This document shows positions 17,953-26,689 of a DNA stretch of 64,000 nt, piece after piece. The position numbers and the translations under genes were made by a program. The DNA is taken from NCBI GenBank assembly GCA_028285445.1, contig JANQPQ010000044.1, positions 62,001 to 126,000 of the forward strand, written 5' to 3'. Below the pieces are notes generated by a model. It saw only the letters and a list, made by a program, of their open reading frames with translations, was not told the DNA's origin and searched no databases. Position 1 is the first letter of the stretch, and the number at the start of each line of letters is the position of its first letter. The stretch comes from Cyclobacteriaceae bacterium. GTDB taxonomy: Bacteria > Bacteroidota > Bacteroidia > Cytophagales > Cyclobacteriaceae.

Positions 17953-18978
17953 TTGGATAGACCACTAAAAGTTGATATTCACACCCATATTCTGCCCAAA
18001 ACCTGGCCAGATTTGAGAGAGAGGTATGGCTATGGTGGGTTCATTCGCCTTGAGCACCATAAGCCTTGTTGTGCCAGGATGATGATGGACGATAAGTTCT
18101 TCCGCGAAATCCAGGATAATTGCTGGGATCCTAATACCAGGATTACAGAATGTGACCACCACCAGGTTGATGTGCAGGTACTATCAACTGTACCGGTTAT
18201 GTTTAGCTACTGGGCCAAGCCAGAGCACACGCTGGATCTTTCCAGAATTCTTAACGATCATATTGCTGGAATCGTCAATGATTATCCAGATAGGTTCATT
18301 GGACTTGGCACCATTCCAATGCAAGACAGCAAACTTGCGGTGCAGGAATTGGAGAGATGCGTAAAGGAGTTAAAACTGGCTGGTGTGCAAATCGGCACAC
18401 ATATTAACGACTGGAATCTTGATGCACCCCAGGTGTTCGAAGTTTTTGCTGCGGCAGAGGAATTAGATGCCAGCATTTTCATTCATCCCTGGGACATGAT
18501 GGGCTCTAAGGATATGCCCAAATATTGGCTACCTTGGTTAGTTGGCATGCCGGCTGAAACTTCGCGTGCCATTACATCAATGATATTCGGAGGGGTATTT
18601 GAAAAACTACCAAAGCTGCGAGTAGCTTTCGCTCACGGAGGTGGCTCATTTCCAGCTACCATTGGCAGAATTGAGCATGGCTTTAATGTTCGACCAGACC
18701 TCTGTGCAGTTGACAACGACGTTAACCCAAAAGATTATCTCGGTAAATTCTACCTGGATTCACTGGTACATGACCAGGCAATGCTGAAGTACATTACAGA
18801 TCTAATAGGCTTAGACAAAGTTGCCCTCGGCACGGATTACCCTTTTCCTTTAGGGGAACTAGAACCGGGTCGCCTGATTCAGGACTCAGCGTTTAATGAT
18901 GAAGCGAAGGCTAAACTTCTGGGTACAAATGCTTTAGATTGGCTGGGAGTACGCACCGAAAAGTTTGTCCATGCCTAA
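17953..18978 (+). CDS. nbaD: 2-amino-3-carboxymuconate-6-semialdehyde decarboxylase (ACMSD)
   Basis: Zinc amidohydrolase-fold enzyme that decarboxylates ACMS, steering carbon away from quinolinate/NAD. The TTG at 17953 gives 341 aa and puts the metal motif DIHTH at residues 8-12 as in the family; an upstream TTG (17914) would overlap the HAO gene and add 13 unsupported residues. Other metal and active-site segments are [18 protein letters not shown] and [11 protein letters not shown]. Its stop overlaps the next gene's ATG by 8 bases, suggesting translational coupling. Confidence 0.95.
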   Translation: MDRPLKVDIHTHILPKTWPDLRERYGYGGFIRLEHHKPCCARMMMDDKFFREIQDNCWDPNTRITECDHHQVDVQVLSTVPVMFSYWAKPEHTLDLSRILNDHIAGIVNDYPDRFIGLGTIPMQDSKLAVQELERCVKELKLAGVQIGTHINDWNLDAPQVFEVFAAAEELDASIFIHPWDMMGSKDMPKYWLPWLVGMPAETSRAITSMIFGGVFEKLPKLRVAFAHGGGSFPATIGRIEHGFNVRPDLCAVDNDVNPKDYLGKFYLDSLVHDQAMLKYITDLIGLDKVALGTDYPFPLGELEPGRLIQDSAFNDEAKAKLLGTNALDWLGVRTEKFVHA

Positions 18979-19456
18979 CACCTACTTCTACAATACGCCC
19001 ATTGGCACTTTAGAGATTATCGGAGACGGTGATGGGATTGTTTCGATGACCTTTCAAGATGAATATACAGACACATCAGAAGATTTGGACTCGGAGGTTA
19101 TCAAGCAATGCTTCCTGGAATTGGAGCAGTACTTTGCTGGGGAGCGAAAATTCTTCGATATGAAAATCAACCCTTTTGGCACAGACTTCCAGATGAAGGT
19201 ATGGCAAAGGCTAATGCAAATCCCCTACGGAGAAACAATCTCCTATGAAGCTCTGAGCATTGACCTGGGAGATGTGAAGGCCATTCGGGCTGTTGCAGCA
19301 GCGAATGGCAAGAACCGGTTGCCAATTGTAATCCCCTGTCATCGTGTAATTGGTAAGGATGGAGGCCTAACGGGATTTGCCGGAGGGCTGGATAGAAAGG
19401 AATGGCTGCTGAAACATGAAGGCGCACTTATCTCTAACCAACTTTCTTTGTTTTAG
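18971..19456 (+). CDS. ogt: Methylated-DNA-protein-cysteine S-methyltransferase (Ogt type)
   Basis: Suicide repair protein that moves alkyl groups from O6-methylguanine to its own cysteine. The ATG at 18971 gives 161 aa; a TTG 6 bases upstream is less likely. The N-terminal beta domain is followed by the DNA-binding part with [16 protein letters not shown] and the active motif [11 protein letters not shown] with acceptor Cys123. It is sandwiched between ACMSD (8-base overlap) and kynureninase (2-base gap). A DNA-repair gene within a catabolic operon is unexpected; no pathway role is implied by the protein itself. Confidence 0.95.
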   Translation: MPNTYFYNTPIGTLEIIGDGDGIVSMTFQDEYTDTSEDLDSEVIKQCFLELEQYFAGERKFFDMKINPFGTDFQMKVWQRLMQIPYGETISYEALSIDLGDVKAIRAVAAANGKNRLPIVIPCHRVIGKDGGLTGFAGGLDRKEWLLKHEGALISNQLSLF

Positions 19457-19458
19457 CT

Positions 19459-20733
19459 GTGGAATATTCCTTTACTGAAGATTTTGCCCGACGGATGGAT
19501 GAAGAGGATCAACTTGGTCACTTTCGCCAGCAATTCCACATACCGAGTCACAACAGCCAAGAGTACATCTACTTCACCGGCAACTCTTTGGGTTTGCAAC
19601 CAAAAACAACTCGTGAGTTTTTGGAGACTGAATTAAAGGCCTGGGAAGATTTGGCAGTTGAAGGTCACTTTGAAGGCAGCAACCCGTGGTTTCATTATCA
19701 TAAGTTCACCAAGGAACTATTAGCCCGGTTAGTGGGCGCCGAGCCCGGGGAAGTAGTTTCCATGAATAACCTGACTGGTAACTTGCACCTACTAATGGTC
19801 TCTTTCTACAGACCTACTAAGGAACGATTCAAGATAATCGCAGAAGCCGGAGCCTTCCCTTCAGACCAATATATGCTTGAGACCCAGATACAGTATCATG
19901 GCCTGGACCCCAGCGAGGCTTTGATTGAACTCAAGCCCAGGCCCGGCAGTCATACTTTAGAAACATCTGATATCACTACGGCTATTGCTGACGCCGGACC
20001 GGAACTGGCGCTGGTAATGCTAAGTGGAGTGCAATATTACTCTGGGCAATTTTTTGATATACCTACCATTACTCAGGCCGGTCATGATGTGGGTGCAATA
20101 GTAGGGTTTGACCTGGCTCATGCCGCGGGCAACGTGCCCCTAAATTTACATGACGACGGGGTTGACTTTGCAACCTGGTGTAGCTACAAGTATCTGAACT
20201 CTGGTCCTGGTGGGGTTTCTGGGATCTTTGTACATGATCGGCATGGAAATAATCCCCACTTACCCAGGTTCGGTGGCTGGTGGGGTCATGATGAATCTCA
20301 GAGATTCAAAATGGAAAAGGGTTTCATACCCATGCAAGGTGCTGATGGGTGGCAACTAAGTAATGTGAATGTTCTCTCCACGGCAGCTCATTGGGCTGCA
20401 TTAGAGGTGCATGATATGGCCGGAATGGAAAACCTGCGGGCTAAGAGTATCTTTCTCACAGGTTATCTTGAGTTCATTCTAAACCAGATTAACAATAACG
20501 ACTTTGAGGTAATCACACCCACAGATCCGGAGCAAAGAGGCTGTCAACTGTCGCTGCTATTTAATACAAGAGGAAAAGAAGTTTTTGAAGAACTAACAGC
20601 CCAGGGAGTGGTGGTTGACTGGAGAGAGCCAAATGTGATCAGGCTTGCGCCAGTGCCACTTTACAATAGCTACTCAGATGTATACCAGTTCGGAAAGCTT
20701 TTGGAGAAAGCTTTAGCCAAAGAAGCTAGTTAA
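19459..20733 (+). CDS. kynU: Kynureninase
   Basis: PLP enzyme that splits kynurenine or 3-hydroxykynurenine to (3-hydroxy)anthranilate plus alanine, feeding the dioxygenase encoded just upstream. It has 424 aa from a GTG start, chosen because the conserved N-terminal helix (TEDFARRMDEED) lies before the first ATG. Motifs: YFTGNSLGLQPK, SMNNLTGNLHLLM, GFDLAHAAGN (Asp218, His221) and the PLP-lysine in SYKYLNSGPGG (Lys244). Its stop overlaps the convergent TerB-like gene's stop. Kynurenine monooxygenase and formamidase are not in the window. Confidence 0.97.
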   Translation: MEYSFTEDFARRMDEEDQLGHFRQQFHIPSHNSQEYIYFTGNSLGLQPKTTREFLETELKAWEDLAVEGHFEGSNPWFHYHKFTKELLARLVGAEPGEVVSMNNLTGNLHLLMVSFYRPTKERFKIIAEAGAFPSDQYMLETQIQYHGLDPSEALIELKPRPGSHTLETSDITTAIADAGPELALVMLSGVQYYSGQFFDIPTITQAGHDVGAIVGFDLAHAAGNVPLNLHDDGVDFATWCSYKYLNSGPGGVSGIFVHDRHGNNPHLPRFGGWWGHDESQRFKMEKGFIPMQGADGWQLSNVNVLSTAAHWAALEVHDMAGMENLRAKSIFLTGYLEFILNQINNNDFEVITPTDPEQRGCQLSLLFNTRGKEVFEELTAQGVVVDWREPNVIRLAPVPLYNSYSDVYQFGKLLEKALAKEAS

Positions 20734-21176
20734 AGCCCCAGTCGATCATAAAGCTCATCCATCTTCTTTTCCTCATCGGAGGAATATCCCCCGGAGGCTC
20801 CTGCAAATAGGTGCATGGCGTGCTCCATAAACTCTTTTGACTTTGGATTGCTGGCCCCATGTTCCTTGAGTGCATCCAGGATGTCGTTCTCGAGGCTTGA
20901 CGCATTTCGGAGAATGTGCTGCAACTCTGCTTTGATTGCATTCATCATTTCTTTCTCCTTTTCGTCCACATTCTCCACGTCATCGGGAATGAATTCATCC
21001 CCTAACATTGCTGAGAGTTTTCCTACCAGCATCATTTCTTTAGTATCCAGCACCCCATCGCTGTTAGCTACCAGGAGAGCAGGAACCATGCTTATCACGG
21101 ACACAAATTGTTCTTTGGTTAAGTTATGATCTCTTGATTGTGAGTAGGAGTCAAATAGTTGATCAACCTTTTGCAT
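20730..21176 (-). CDS. TerB-like acidic cytoplasmic protein
   Basis: 148 aa, no signal or membrane span, rich in Glu, Asp and Met. The segment ANSDGVLDTKEMMLVGKL (about 37-54) resembles the metal-binding helix of TerB (tellurite resistance) domains, which carry an Asp-Gly-x-x-Asp/Glu pattern. The rest is predicted mainly helical. Function unknown; TerB-like proteins are linked to stress in many bacteria. It overlaps kynU tail to tail by 4 bases and follows the transglycosylase gene's region on the same strand after 44 bases, so it may have its own promoter. Confidence 0.6.
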   Translation of the reverse strand: MQKVDQLFDSYSQSRDHNLTKEQFVSVISMVPALLVANSDGVLDTKEMMLVGKLSAMLGDEFIPDDVENVDEKEKEMMNAIKAELQHILRNASSLENDILDALKEHGASNPKSKEFMEHAMHLFAGASGGYSSDEEKKMDELYDRLGL

Positions 21177-21220
21177 AATGTTTTGGAAAAATAGTGATAT
21201 TCTAATTTATGTATTTCTAA

Positions 21221-22678
21221 CTAGCTGGCCAATAATTCCAGGTATTGTTCGTATCGGATCAGGATTTGCCTGACATAGTTGACAGGCTCCTCTCCCCGAC
21301 AATAGCCTGATTTTACCACCGGATCATTAAAGAATTTTGGTTTGGATTTGTTAAGCACATAGTACTCAACATTGTCATCCCAGACATTTGGATCTCTGCC
21401 ATATTTTTCTGCAAGCGCCCTGGCATCAATAACATGGCCGGGTCCTACGTTGTAGGAGGCCAGTACAAATTTTCTCCGTTCCTCCTCATCGCTGATCGAC
21501 TGAGCCCAAATATTATCAAGATAACGCAGGTAGTTAACTCCACCCTTGAGGCTTTGTACCGGGTCATATACATCAGTGGTACCAAATCTTTTGGCCGTAG
21601 CTGATATCAATTGCATTAGACCCATGGCACCGGCCCATGACTTGGCTTTGGGGTCAAATCGAGACTCCTGGTAGATTTGAGCTGCCAGTAACCGCCAATC
21701 CCACTGAATTGAATCTGCAAGTTGCTGTATCAGATCATCGTAAGGTGAGAGCTTATTGCCGGTGAAAGAAGTATAGTCACTGGTTACGCGGTTAAGAGTG
21801 GCGCGCGGATTGCGGTAATATTTGTTGTAGGTATAGTTATAAATAGGTCCCCGCTTCATTTTTGCGATCCACTCGTTGGTAGTTTGTAGCAACATAGGTG
21901 AATTTTTTCTCACTGCCCATGCAATCTGTTGGGGAAAACTTACCGGGGTGGATATGTCAATGTCTCTATAGTAGTTTGCCGTTACCATGGCAATATCTTC
22001 ATCGGCGACCGTGTAGTCAATTTCGCCTGTTGCCACCTTTTTGATAAGTGCTTCCGTCTCTGAATCCTCTGTATCCTCTACTATCAGAATATCGCCTCCA
22101 ATTTCTTCCGATAAGTTCTGTAAGCGATCCAAAAAAGAAGAGCTCTGCCTTACACGAACTTCTTTGCCTATCAGATCCACTTGGTTGCGAATTAGCATGT
22201 TCTCTATCTCATGCTTCTTAAGATCACGCCATCCGTCCGGTTTTCTCTGAACCAACACCTGGCGCACAGTATAGTGGCTGCTGGTAAAGTTCACCTTCTT
22301 CTTGCGCTCCTTGGTAACAGTTAGCGTATATGCGATTATATCTCCTTCACCGTTATTAAGTTTCTTGAAAGCTTCATTAATGCTTGCAGTTACAATGAGG
22401 TCTAACTCAACTCCGAGTTCCTTGGCTAAGAGTTGTAAGAGTTCATACTCATAACCCATTGGCTGACCTTTGTAGAGAAAGTAGCTGGTAGAGCTGTTAT
22501 CCACAATGGCACGGAGAGAACCTCTTTCAATAATTTTATCAAGGTCGAACTCAACTGGTGTGTCTTGCGATGCAGGTGTAGAACCCAGAGGCTGGCTCTC
22601 CGAGCCAGACTTCTGACAGCCACTGACTGAAATTACAGCGATAACCAACCAAGAAAAAGCTGTTTTTCTCATAAGCAA
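21221..22678 (-). CDS. mltF: Membrane-bound lytic murein transglycosylase, MltF type
   Basis: Cleaves peptidoglycan glycan strands with 1,6-anhydro product formation. It has 485 aa. The lipobox SVSGC (Cys21) is followed by a periplasmic solute-binding (SBP family 3) regulatory domain (about 45-285, GSLRAIVDNSS, YEYELLQLLAKELGV) and an SLT catalytic domain (about 325-480) with QIYQESRFDP, catalytic Glu338, and AGAMGLMQL. This layout is that of MltF. The ATG at 22672 is an alternative start. Transcribed after the sigma/partner genes on the same strand but 75 bases away. Confidence 0.92.
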   Translation of the reverse strand: MLMRKTAFSWLVIAVISVSGCQKSGSESQPLGSTPASQDTPVEFDLDKIIERGSLRAIVDNSSTSYFLYKGQPMGYEYELLQLLAKELGVELDLIVTASINEAFKKLNNGEGDIIAYTLTVTKERKKKVNFTSSHYTVRQVLVQRKPDGWRDLKKHEIENMLIRNQVDLIGKEVRVRQSSSFLDRLQNLSEEIGGDILIVEDTEDSETEALIKKVATGEIDYTVADEDIAMVTANYYRDIDISTPVSFPQQIAWAVRKNSPMLLQTTNEWIAKMKRGPIYNYTYNKYYRNPRATLNRVTSDYTSFTGNKLSPYDDLIQQLADSIQWDWRLLAAQIYQESRFDPKAKSWAGAMGLMQLISATAKRFGTTDVYDPVQSLKGGVNYLRYLDNIWAQSISDEEERRKFVLASYNVGPGHVIDARALAEKYGRDPNVWDDNVEYYVLNKSKPKFFNDPVVKSGYCRGEEPVNYVRQILIRYEQYLELLAS

Positions 22679-22753
22679 CCCAGAGGGGGTTGTTCAGCAT
22701 TAAATTAAGTTACGCAATTTATTAATGAATGAAAACGCTCATCTGGAAGGAAG

Positions 22754-23335
22754 TCACTTAAGTGACATTACAGCGTTCTTAATGGATCGCAGATGTGACA
22801 TTTCTCTCTTCGTAGCCTTAATTGCCAATCTGGTAATGATGAAGGCGAGTATGCTAAAGCCGATTACGATCAGATAGAACGCCCAGTTACTCATGGACTT
22901 GGCAAATTCAGGTAAAAGTAGGGCAAAGCCGGCCACGTAAATCACAGCCATCGATGCCGAAACACCTCCACTTAAGCGCTGACGCCAGCTGTAAAAGTTT
23001 AACATTTGCGTGGCGTATGCATGACTTCCGGTGTCGATACCAATCCTCCGGAGTTTGATCCTGCTCCAAATCTCCAATAACATGCGGAGTGCCAGAATCG
23101 AGATCATCGCCACTATACCCAATTGGCTAGAAGCCGAGTGAAGCCCAATCGGGGTAATGACAAAAACAACCAGCGAAAGTAGGGTTGCGCCGAAAATGAT
23201 AATGTTAGTACGATGCAATCTTGCTGATTGCCTAAGGTGAGCCTTAGCTTTTTGCTCAATATCCTTGGCATCTGCCATATCAGACTGGTCCGATTGATTA
23301 TGCCAAATTGCTTCTATGTCCTTAAAGTCTGTCAT
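22754..23335 (-). CDS. Membrane protein, putative anti-sigma partner
   Basis: 193 aa with a soluble N-terminal segment (IEAIWHNQ, about 1-40) followed by four hydrophobic spans (about 43-62, 70-90, 120-140, 150-170) and a basic tail. I do not recognise a named family. It overlaps the upstream ECF sigma gene by 14 bases, the usual arrangement of a sigma factor and its membrane-bound inhibitor, so an anti-sigma role is inferred from context. No zinc-binding anti-sigma motif (HxxxCxxC) is visible. Confidence 0.65.
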   Translation of the reverse strand: MTDFKDIEAIWHNQSDQSDMADAKDIEQKAKAHLRQSARLHRTNIIIFGATLLSLVVFVITPIGLHSASSQLGIVAMISILALRMLLEIWSRIKLRRIGIDTGSHAYATQMLNFYSWRQRLSGGVSASMAVIYVAGFALLLPEFAKSMSNWAFYLIVIGFSILAFIITRLAIKATKREMSHLRSIKNAVMSLK

Positions 23336-23819
23336 TCTTAATCAAATCACTAAGTTTGCTCTTGATCCGGTGAATTCTCACGCGAAGGTTGTTTTCTGTA
23401 ATACCTACAACTTGCGAAATCTCTGAGTAGGGCATCTCTTCCAAAACAAATGTGATAATAATACGCTCAGCCTCGCTAAGCTTGCCAATGGCCCGGTACA
23501 ACTTCCGGATATCTGATTCATTTTCTTTTGTATCAGCGTCAGCATTTATACTCTCTAATTCCAAAGATGACTTCACCTCCGTCTTTGCTTTCCTGATGTA
23601 CATCAAGCAGGTGTTAGCTGCTATGCGGTAAACCCAGGTGCTTATCCTGGCATCGCCACGAAAAGTGGATAAGGCCTCCCACACCTTGATGAATACTTCC
23701 TGGCTTAAGTCTTTGGCCAGGTCAATGTCACCCGACATGTAACCCAAGCATAGCCTATAGACACGCTGCTTGTGGGTCTCATAAATCTCAGTAAAACTAT
23801 GGGAGGCCTTTTGATTCAA
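23322..23819 (-). CDS. ECF-type RNA polymerase sigma factor
   Basis: 165 aa. Region 2 (about 10-80) carries DLAKDLSQEVFIKVWEAL and the promoter-opening segment STWVYRIAANTCL; region 4 (about 105-160) has LSEAERIIITFVLEEMPYSEI followed by a helix-turn-helix (VVGITENNLRVRIHR) that reads the -35 element. Regions 1 and 3 are absent, as in ECF factors. It is followed by a membrane protein gene overlapping 14 bases, probably its inhibitor. Lies 5 bases after the secreted hydrolase gene, which would then be in the same transcript. Confidence 0.93.
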   Translation of the reverse strand: MNQKASHSFTEIYETHKQRVYRLCLGYMSGDIDLAKDLSQEVFIKVWEALSTFRGDARISTWVYRIAANTCLMYIRKAKTEVKSSLELESINADADTKENESDIRKLYRAIGKLSEAERIIITFVLEEMPYSEISQVVGITENNLRVRIHRIKSKLSDLIKNDRL

Positions 23820-23824
23820 TACTA

Positions 23825-24664
23825 TTACGGTCTAAGGAAGGAATCTACCTGGTCAAGAAACCATTGTGGTTGATCCCACATAATAAAGTGGCGACTACCT
23901 TGCTCAGGATACACTATTGTTTTACTACTCAATTTCTCATACTGCTTCTTGTAGTTGACTTCAATCTGCTCCTTCTGTGGATATGTAGCCCCTAAGACCA
24001 GTACTGGCTTCTCGATTTTAGCAAGATCCTCTCGAAGGTCTACCTTTAGTAGGTCCGTGAAACCATAAACATATGTTTTCCTGTCGGTCTCCACTGCCCA
24101 AGTTATAAGTTGTTCGTGCCGGCTTGAGTCTGCACACATGAAATTAGCCATATTGTTAGCATTCTGACGAAACTGTTCGTCATTCATTTCAAGCATTTGC
24201 CGGTTATAAGGGCTATTGTATTGCAGGTTTTCCGGGTTGTAATCAGGGATCATCAGTGCACCCATACTTGGCAAAGCGTCAACAATTACCAATTTATTAA
24301 ACCAATCGGGGTTTTCACTGGCAAGCCAAAGGGCAAGTGTGCCACCCATGCTATGCCCCACGATTGATGCCTCTTGCAATTTTTGATTGGAGATATACTC
24401 CTCAACTTGAACCTTAATCGTTTCGAACCAGGGTGTGTCTATAGGTTCCACTTCGCCAAATCCGGCGAATGTAAAAAGATGTAGTTCATTTGATTTGGAG
24501 TATTTTTTTACCAACTCACTCCAGACTTCGTCTGTGCAAGTAAATCCTGGAAATAATAGTATTGGATCTCCTTCTCCCACGGTTCTTGTTTCAAAAGCCG
24601 ATTGGGCTTTAAGTGAAAAGTTCAAAAACAATAGGACGGTTAACGAAAACAATTTACACTTCAT
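23825..24664 (-). CDS. Secreted alpha/beta hydrolase
   Basis: 279 aa with a Sec signal peptide (about 1-20, cleavage after LKA), so periplasmic or secreted. The alpha/beta fold shows ILLFPGFTC, GHSMGG as nucleophile elbow (Ser about 104) and a C-terminal His in GSRHFIMWDQP. Substrate unknown; the layout resembles proline iminopeptidase- or esterase-like hydrolases. It is the first gene of a minus-strand run with the sigma factor and its partner, 5 bases apart. Confidence 0.85.
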   Translation of the reverse strand: MKCKLFSLTVLLFLNFSLKAQSAFETRTVGEGDPILLFPGFTCTDEVWSELVKKYSKSNELHLFTFAGFGEVEPIDTPWFETIKVQVEEYISNQKLQEASIVGHSMGGTLALWLASENPDWFNKLVIVDALPSMGALMIPDYNPENLQYNSPYNRQMLEMNDEQFRQNANNMANFMCADSSRHEQLITWAVETDRKTYVYGFTDLLKVDLREDLAKIEKPVLVLGATYPQKEQIEVNYKKQYEKLSSKTIVYPEQGSRHFIMWDQPQWFLDQVDSFLRP

Positions 24665-24802
24665 TTTTACGATTTTTCATTTTGCTAGCTTATGATGCAG
24701 CTCGCATTGGATTGTTACATAATGGGGGTATTTATTTTAGCTGGGATGCCACCAACCTTTTCCAGGGAATTGGAGTTATATTAATTACCTCGTTTCTGAA
24801 AT

Positions 24803-25498
24803 ATGATGAAACCGTACCTCAGCATGTTGTTTTTACTGGTTGCTGGTTGGGCCCAGGCGCAATTTGTAACTATTGGTGATGCTGAGCCTATGGGCGGTTC
24901 CTGCATCAAACTCACCAATGACCAGCCTTTTAGCGAAGGCATTGCCTACAGTACCGAACGACTTATTCTTTCTTCTCAATTTGAAATTGAGTTCGATATT
25001 TATTTAGGCGACAAAAATGAATTAGGTGCCGACGGGATCACTTTTGTTATTCATAATGATGTGAGGGGATTTGAAGCATTCGGCACCTTTGGCGAGTTTC
25101 TTGGCTATGGCGGTCGGAATTCCTTTGGCAGCGCGCACATATCTCCGTCAGTTGCCATTGAGTTTGACACTTATCAAAATTTTTGGCAAAATGACCCATG
25201 GTCTGATCACGTTGCATTTTTGGAGAACGGCATCAATAGCCACAGCAGTTATTGGAATAACAACAATGACGACTGGAACCTGGAAGATGATCAGTTACAT
25301 AGTTTTAGATTCCGATGGAACCCCATCAATACGCAGATTACCGTTTATCTTGATGATTTTGTAGTGTTTCAGGGCAAACGCGATTTAATCAATGATATTT
25401 TCAATTCCCAGGATCAGGTAATCTGGGGTTTTACAGCTTCTACCGGCCGCAAGCACAACTTACAATATTTCTGCTTTCGCAGGTTAGCCAGATTATAG
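24803..25498 (+). CDS. Secreted L-type (legume-like) lectin domain protein
   Basis: 231 aa with signal peptide (to about residue 19, AQA) and a single jelly-roll lectin domain. The family's calcium/sugar signatures are present: GADGITFVIHND and VAIEFDTYQN, and the closing strand VIWGFTASTG. In other Bacteroidota this domain is often part of very long adhesins with a type IX sorting tail; here it stands alone with no visible sorting domain (ends FRRLARL). Probably binds glycans outside the cell or in the periplasm. It is followed 11 bases later by a DUF1643 gene. Start may be the second ATG (24806). Confidence 0.85.
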   Translation: MMKPYLSMLFLLVAGWAQAQFVTIGDAEPMGGSCIKLTNDQPFSEGIAYSTERLILSSQFEIEFDIYLGDKNELGADGITFVIHNDVRGFEAFGTFGEFLGYGGRNSFGSAHISPSVAIEFDTYQNFWQNDPWSDHVAFLENGINSHSSYWNNNNDDWNLEDDQLHSFRFRWNPINTQITVYLDDFVVFQGKRDLINDIFNSQDQVIWGFTASTGRKHNLQYFCFRRLARL

Positions 25499-25509
25499 CA
25501 CCTACTACC

Positions 25510-25986
25510 ATGTTACGCTCAGCACAGTTCTCAGATTGTGGACGATATCGGTATCTGCTTCACCGAAACTGGGGCTTTGGGAATGGAACCTGTCTTTTTG
25601 TAATGCTCAATCCCAGCACGGCAAACGCTGTTAATGATGACCCTACTATTCGCCGCTGTATAGATTTCGCCATTCGATGGGGATATGAAGAACTTGAAGT
25701 TGTGAACTTGTTTGCCTTTAAGGCTACTTCCCCCGCTGACCTTTTCAACTCTAGTCTTCCGGTTGGAGAAAACAATAACATGCACATTCTCGCGGCAGCA
25801 GATCGATCCGACCGTATCGTGCTGGCGTGGGGCAACCACGGTTTGCACCGAGATAGGAACCAAGAGGTTGCTGCGTTGCTATCAGATTTTCGGGATAAGT
25901 TGTTCTACTTCAGGCTAACAAAAGGCGGTCAGCCGGTTCATCCGCTGTACCTGCGTAAAGACCTAGAGCCTGTAGCTTACTGCTAG
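25510..25986 (+). CDS. DUF1643 domain protein
   Basis: 158 aa, cytoplasmic. The family pattern is plain: LFVMLNPSTANA near the N terminus, DDPTIRRCIDFAIRWGY, VVNLFAFKATSP, and AWGNHG in the middle, with a C-terminal KGGQPVHPLYL. Its function is not established. It follows the lectin gene by 11 bases and may share its transcript by chance; such genes are scattered in many bacteria and phages. Confidence 0.9.
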   Translation: MLRSAQFSDCGRYRYLLHRNWGFGNGTCLFVMLNPSTANAVNDDPTIRRCIDFAIRWGYEELEVVNLFAFKATSPADLFNSSLPVGENNNMHILAAADRSDRIVLAWGNHGLHRDRNQEVAALLSDFRDKLFYFRLTKGGQPVHPLYLRKDLEPVAYC

Positions 25987-26035
25987 CACTTTATTGCCTA
26001 TACGGCTATCAGTTTAACGGAATTATTAATTTTTC

Positions 26036-26066
26036 TTGACAAATTTATTTGTCCGTAATATATTTA
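26036..26066 (+). promoter_or_regulatory. Candidate ArsR operator within the regulator's own promoter
   Basis: A perfect inverted repeat GACAAA-TTTA-TTTGTC (26038-26053) sits between a TTG (26036-26038) and TATATTTA (26059-26066), which is one base off the TAnnTTTG consensus. The spacing between these is 20 bases, as expected. The -7-like element ends only 4 bases before the ATG, so transcripts would have almost no leader. Autorepression by the ArsR-like product is the natural reading. Confidence 0.6.
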
Positions 26067-26070
26067 CCTT

Positions 26071-26670
26071 ATGATTACTACCAAGAGCACTAACTCTTTA
26101 GACTTAATCGATTCTGTAGATAGCGCCTCAGCTTTGCTTAGCCCTATTAGACTACAAATGCTTCAACACTTAAAAGAACCGAATTCCGCTACCGGCTTGG
26201 CCAAACTGTTAGACCTTCCGCGGCAGAAGGTCAACTATCATCTTCGGGAGTTGGAAAAGAGGGGCCTGGTGCAGTTGGTTTCTGAGAAAAAGAAAGGAAA
26301 CTGTGTGGAGAGGATAGTTAAGGCCAAAGCCAGAAGCTATCTGCTAAATTTTGATCCTGTGGGAAACTTGCCGGAAGACCCTAGTGAGATTAAAGACAAA
26401 TTCTCGTCTACCTACTTAATAGCCATGGCATCTAAGCTAATCAAAGATGTGGCTACTCTGCAGAAAGGAGCTGAAGAAGCCAAGAAGCAACTGGCTACGT
26501 TTTCCCTGGAAACGGAAGTAAGATTTAGTTCAGCTGAGTCACTTGCCAAATTCACTAATGAGCTAACAGCTGTCGTAGCTAGTCTTGCGAATAAGTATAA
26601 CGAAGAAGCCTCTGCAGCAGGCCGGAGCTACCGCTTTTGTTTAGGGGCGCATCCCGTGGTAAAAAAATAA
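26071..26670 (+). CDS. ArsR-type winged-helix transcriptional regulator
   Basis: 199 aa. The N-terminal half has a winged helix: LLSPIRLQMLQHLKEPNSATGLAKLL then PRQKVNYHLRELEKRGLVQLV as recognition helix and wing (about 25-85). The C-terminal half (about 100-195) is predicted helical and may sense a ligand; no Cys metal site is seen. It lies 19 bases before a SRPBCC/AHSA1 gene, a pairing typical of ArsR regulators with START-like proteins. A palindrome in its promoter suggests autorepression. Confidence 0.88.
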   Translation: MITTKSTNSLDLIDSVDSASALLSPIRLQMLQHLKEPNSATGLAKLLDLPRQKVNYHLRELEKRGLVQLVSEKKKGNCVERIVKAKARSYLLNFDPVGNLPEDPSEIKDKFSSTYLIAMASKLIKDVATLQKGAEEAKKQLATFSLETEVRFSSAESLAKFTNELTAVVASLANKYNEEASAAGRSYRFCLGAHPVVKK

Positions 26671-26689
26671 CTCACCAACTATCATAATT

